A stretch of 50,388 nucleotides of DNA from Roseateles sp. (GTDB lineage Bacteria; Pseudomonadota; Gammaproteobacteria; Burkholderiales; Burkholderiaceae_C), in NCBI GenBank assembly GCA_015657635.1, contig JACDQM010000017.1:1-50388 (forward strand), in the 5' to 3' direction. Shown one piece after another: positions 49,134 through 50,388 of this stretch. The translations under genes and the position numbers were made by a program. Position 1 is the stretch's first letter, and each line of letters begins with the position of its first letter. The notes beneath the pieces were generated by a model. It was not told the origin of the DNA, did no database searches, and was given only the letters and a program-made list of their open reading frames with translations.

Positions 49134-49508
49134 ATGGAACGTTCAACCCGTCAGCGCACCGCGATCCGAGCCGCCGTCGACCGTGCCGGCCGACCCCTGC
49201 TGGCGCAGGAGATCCTTGAGTCTTCGCAGGAAGAAGTACCGGGCATGTCGCTGGCCACGGTCTATCGCAACCTGAAGAGCCTGGTCGAGAGCGCCGAGCT
49301 GCAGGTGGTGCAGCTGCCGGGCGACAACCCGCGCTACGAGGCGGTGCATGGTCACCACCACCACTTCCAGTGCACCCATTGCGAGCGCGTGTTCGACGTG
49401 CATGCCTGCCCGGGCAACCTCGCCCGGCTGGCGCCCCCGGGTTTCAAGGTCGAGAGCCATGAGCTGACGCTCTACGGCTCCTGCCCGGAATGCCAGCAGC
49501 AGCGCTGA
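49134..49508 (+). CDS. zur: Fur-family regulator, probably Zur
   Basis: A 124-residue Fur-family repressor, short but complete. The N-terminal winged helix is TRQRTAIRAAVDRAGRPLLAQEI and SLATVYRNLKSLVE; the C-terminal domain carries EAVHGHHHHFQCTHCERVF and SCPEC, with cysteine pairs at 80/83 and 117/120 for a structural zinc, and histidines for the sensing site. Its place divergent from a zinc-starvation GTPase and next to zinc-uptake genes makes Zur far more likely than Fur or PerR. It probably represses the cluster when zinc is abundant. Confidence 0.85.
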   Translation: MERSTRQRTAIRAAVDRAGRPLLAQEILESSQEEVPGMSLATVYRNLKSLVESAELQVVQLPGDNPRYEAVHGHHHHFQCTHCERVFDVHACPGNLARLAPPGFKVESHELTLYGSCPECQQQR

Positions 49509-49516
49509 GCTGAGGC

Positions 49517-50113
49517 TCAGGCGCCCAGTTCGCGGTGCAGCCAGGCGCGCGCCAGCGTCCAGTCGCGCTTGACGGTGGCCAGCGAGACGCCCAGCACCTC
49601 GGCGATCTCCTCGTTCTCCAGCCCGCCGAAGAAGCGCAGCTCCACGCCCTTGGCGGCGCGCGCGTCCACCTGCTCGAAGGCCAGCAGCGCCTCATGCACC
49701 GCCACCAGATCCCGATCGGGTGACTGCGCCAGCCCCTCCAGGCCCGACAGCGTCAGCGGCACCAGCTCGGCATCGCGCTTGTCGGCGCGGCGTGCCAGCT
49801 CATGGTTGACGAGGATGCGCCGCATCATGATGGACGCCACGGCCAGGAAATGGCCGCGGTTGCGCCACTGGGTGCGGCTCTGCTCGGCCATGCGAAACCA
49901 GGCCTCATGCGAGAGCGCGGTGGCCGACAGCGTGTGCCCGGCATCCTCGCGGCGCAGATGGCCGCGCGCCAGGCGCCGCAGCTCGTCATAGAGCATCTCG
50001 AACAGCTGGCTGCCCAGCGCCGAGGACGCCTCGTCAGCGTGGGCGCTGAGCCATTGGGTCACCTCACCGAGGCCGGGAAAGGCCGGCGTGGCAGCAGCAG
50101 TCGGATCGTTCAC
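49517..50113 (-). CDS. ECF-type sigma factor, TIGR02999-like
   Basis: A 198-residue sigma factor. Region 2 is FEMLYDELRRLARGHLRREDAGHTLSATALSHEAWFRMAEQ and GHFLAVASIMMRRILVNHELARRADKR, and region 4 is VELRFFGGLENEEIAEVLGVSLATVKRDWTLARAWLHREL. The HTLSATALVHEA-type pattern identifies, from memory, the TIGR02999 group. Members are often near protein kinases or surface proteins rather than anti-sigma factors. The GTG at 50113 is chosen because no ATG fits the length and homologues begin near this point; the frame is open to 50206. It is divergent from the lipoprotein gene at 50231. Confidence 0.88.
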   Translation of the reverse strand: MNDPTAAATPAFPGLGEVTQWLSAHADEASSALGSQLFEMLYDELRRLARGHLRREDAGHTLSATALSHEAWFRMAEQSRTQWRNRGHFLAVASIMMRRILVNHELARRADKRDAELVPLTLSGLEGLAQSPDRDLVAVHEALLAFEQVDARAAKGVELRFFGGLENEEIAEVLGVSLATVKRDWTLARAWLHRELGA

Positions 50114-50230
50114 GGTGCAGGCCCTGATCTTCGAGTTAGGGGGGTATGCGGCGCGGCATGAGCCTTTTTGCAAGCGCCGGCGGCGTAAGCAGACAGGTAG
50201 CCCCATTCACCCAGCTTGGAGACCGACACC

Positions 50231-50388
50231 ATGTTCCGCACTCACCGCCCCTCACACCTGCAACTTTCGCAGATCGCCATCCTACTCGGCAGCCTGGCCT
50301 TGACGGCCTGCGGCGGCGGCGACCCTGCGGCGCCCGCCTCGGCCCCGGCCCCCGGCACCTGCACCTGCACCTGCACCTGCACCTGCCA
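50231..50388 (+). CDS. Lipoprotein with Thr-Cys repeat, cut by the window end
   Basis: Only the first 52 codons are inside the window. The signal peptide has the lipobox LTAC (MFRTHRPSHLQLSQIAILLGSLALTAC), followed by GGGDPAAPASAPAPG and then TCTCTCTCTC encoded by tandem CACCTG hexamers that run to the window edge. The Pro-Ala part resembles the linker of the lipoprotein at 16141. A run of alternating Cys is very unusual. It lies divergent from a TIGR02999-like sigma factor and may be its target or partner. Confidence 0.7.
   Translation, partial: MFRTHRPSHLQLSQIAILLGSLALTACGGGDPAAPASAPAPGTCTCTCTCTC

Noticed and set aside
50330-50388. CACCTG tandem repeat at the window end as a CRISPR or other array
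   Set aside because: The unit is 6 bp, without spacers, and in frame within a lipoprotein.

Overview
The window is GC-rich DNA from the chromosome of a Gram-negative bacterium. Two PEP-CTERM proteins, an oxyR-dps pair, a LivFGHM-type transporter next to a small hydrolase, a TonB-dependent receptor and two chemoreceptors point to Burkholderiales, perhaps the Roseateles/Leptothrix/Rubrivivax group. That placement is inference. I see no rRNA or tRNA genes, no CRISPR array, no insertion sequence and no prophage.

Layout. 85-5976: oxyR, a 35-codon ORF, dps, two small lipoproteins (the first frameshifted), a DJ-1/PfpI protein, and a MocR-type regulator divergent from a DUF2917 gene. 6030-10326: a Cache chemoreceptor, prfC and a CigR-like protein. 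10480-17982: a secreted caspase-fold protein and a secreted TPR-CHAT protein on the minus strand, divergent from an ECF-like sigma factor, a bitopic membrane protein and a proline/alanine-linker lipoprotein. 18027-27783: accessory genes, namely two PEP-CTERM proteins, a three-gene operon of unknown function, a lysozyme-like protein with an SH3-like domain, and a sugar dehydrogenase. Several of these are interrupted by apparent frameshifts. 28270-40022: a TonB-dependent receptor, a sigma-54 activator, a chemoreceptor, then an ABC-transporter operon ending in an alpha/beta hydrolase. 40111-43612: an orphan histidine kinase, a DUF1566 protein and ubiA. 43617-49508: a zinc-acquisition cluster (permease, binding protein, His-rich outer-membrane protein, AztD-like beta-propeller, COG0523 GTPase, Fur-family regulator). 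49517-50388: a TIGR02999-type sigma factor and the start of a Thr-Cys repeat lipoprotein.

How the genes may work together. (1) The TonB receptor at 28270 and the ABC operon at 34106 each carry a GG-N10-GC (-24/-12) element, with a near-identical 15-bp palindrome 107-120 bp upstream. The sigma-54 activator lies between them. This suggests one regulon that carries a substrate from the outer membrane to a cytoplasmic hydrolase. (2) The CHAT and caspase-fold proteins both have signal peptides and sit back-to-back with a sigma factor and a bitopic protein. Three copies of a TGACAA...CTCT(T)CCC motif lie in the gaps of that locus. An envelope proteolysis module under its own sigma factor is a reasonable hypothesis. 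(3) The zinc cluster covers outer membrane, periplasm, inner membrane, cytosolic GTPase and regulator, but no transporter ATPase gene is present.

Caution: at least six apparent single-base frame breaks in five loci (2163, 20870, 21535 twice, 25695, 26648) suggest either sequence errors or decay. They should be checked against reads before those genes are called dead.
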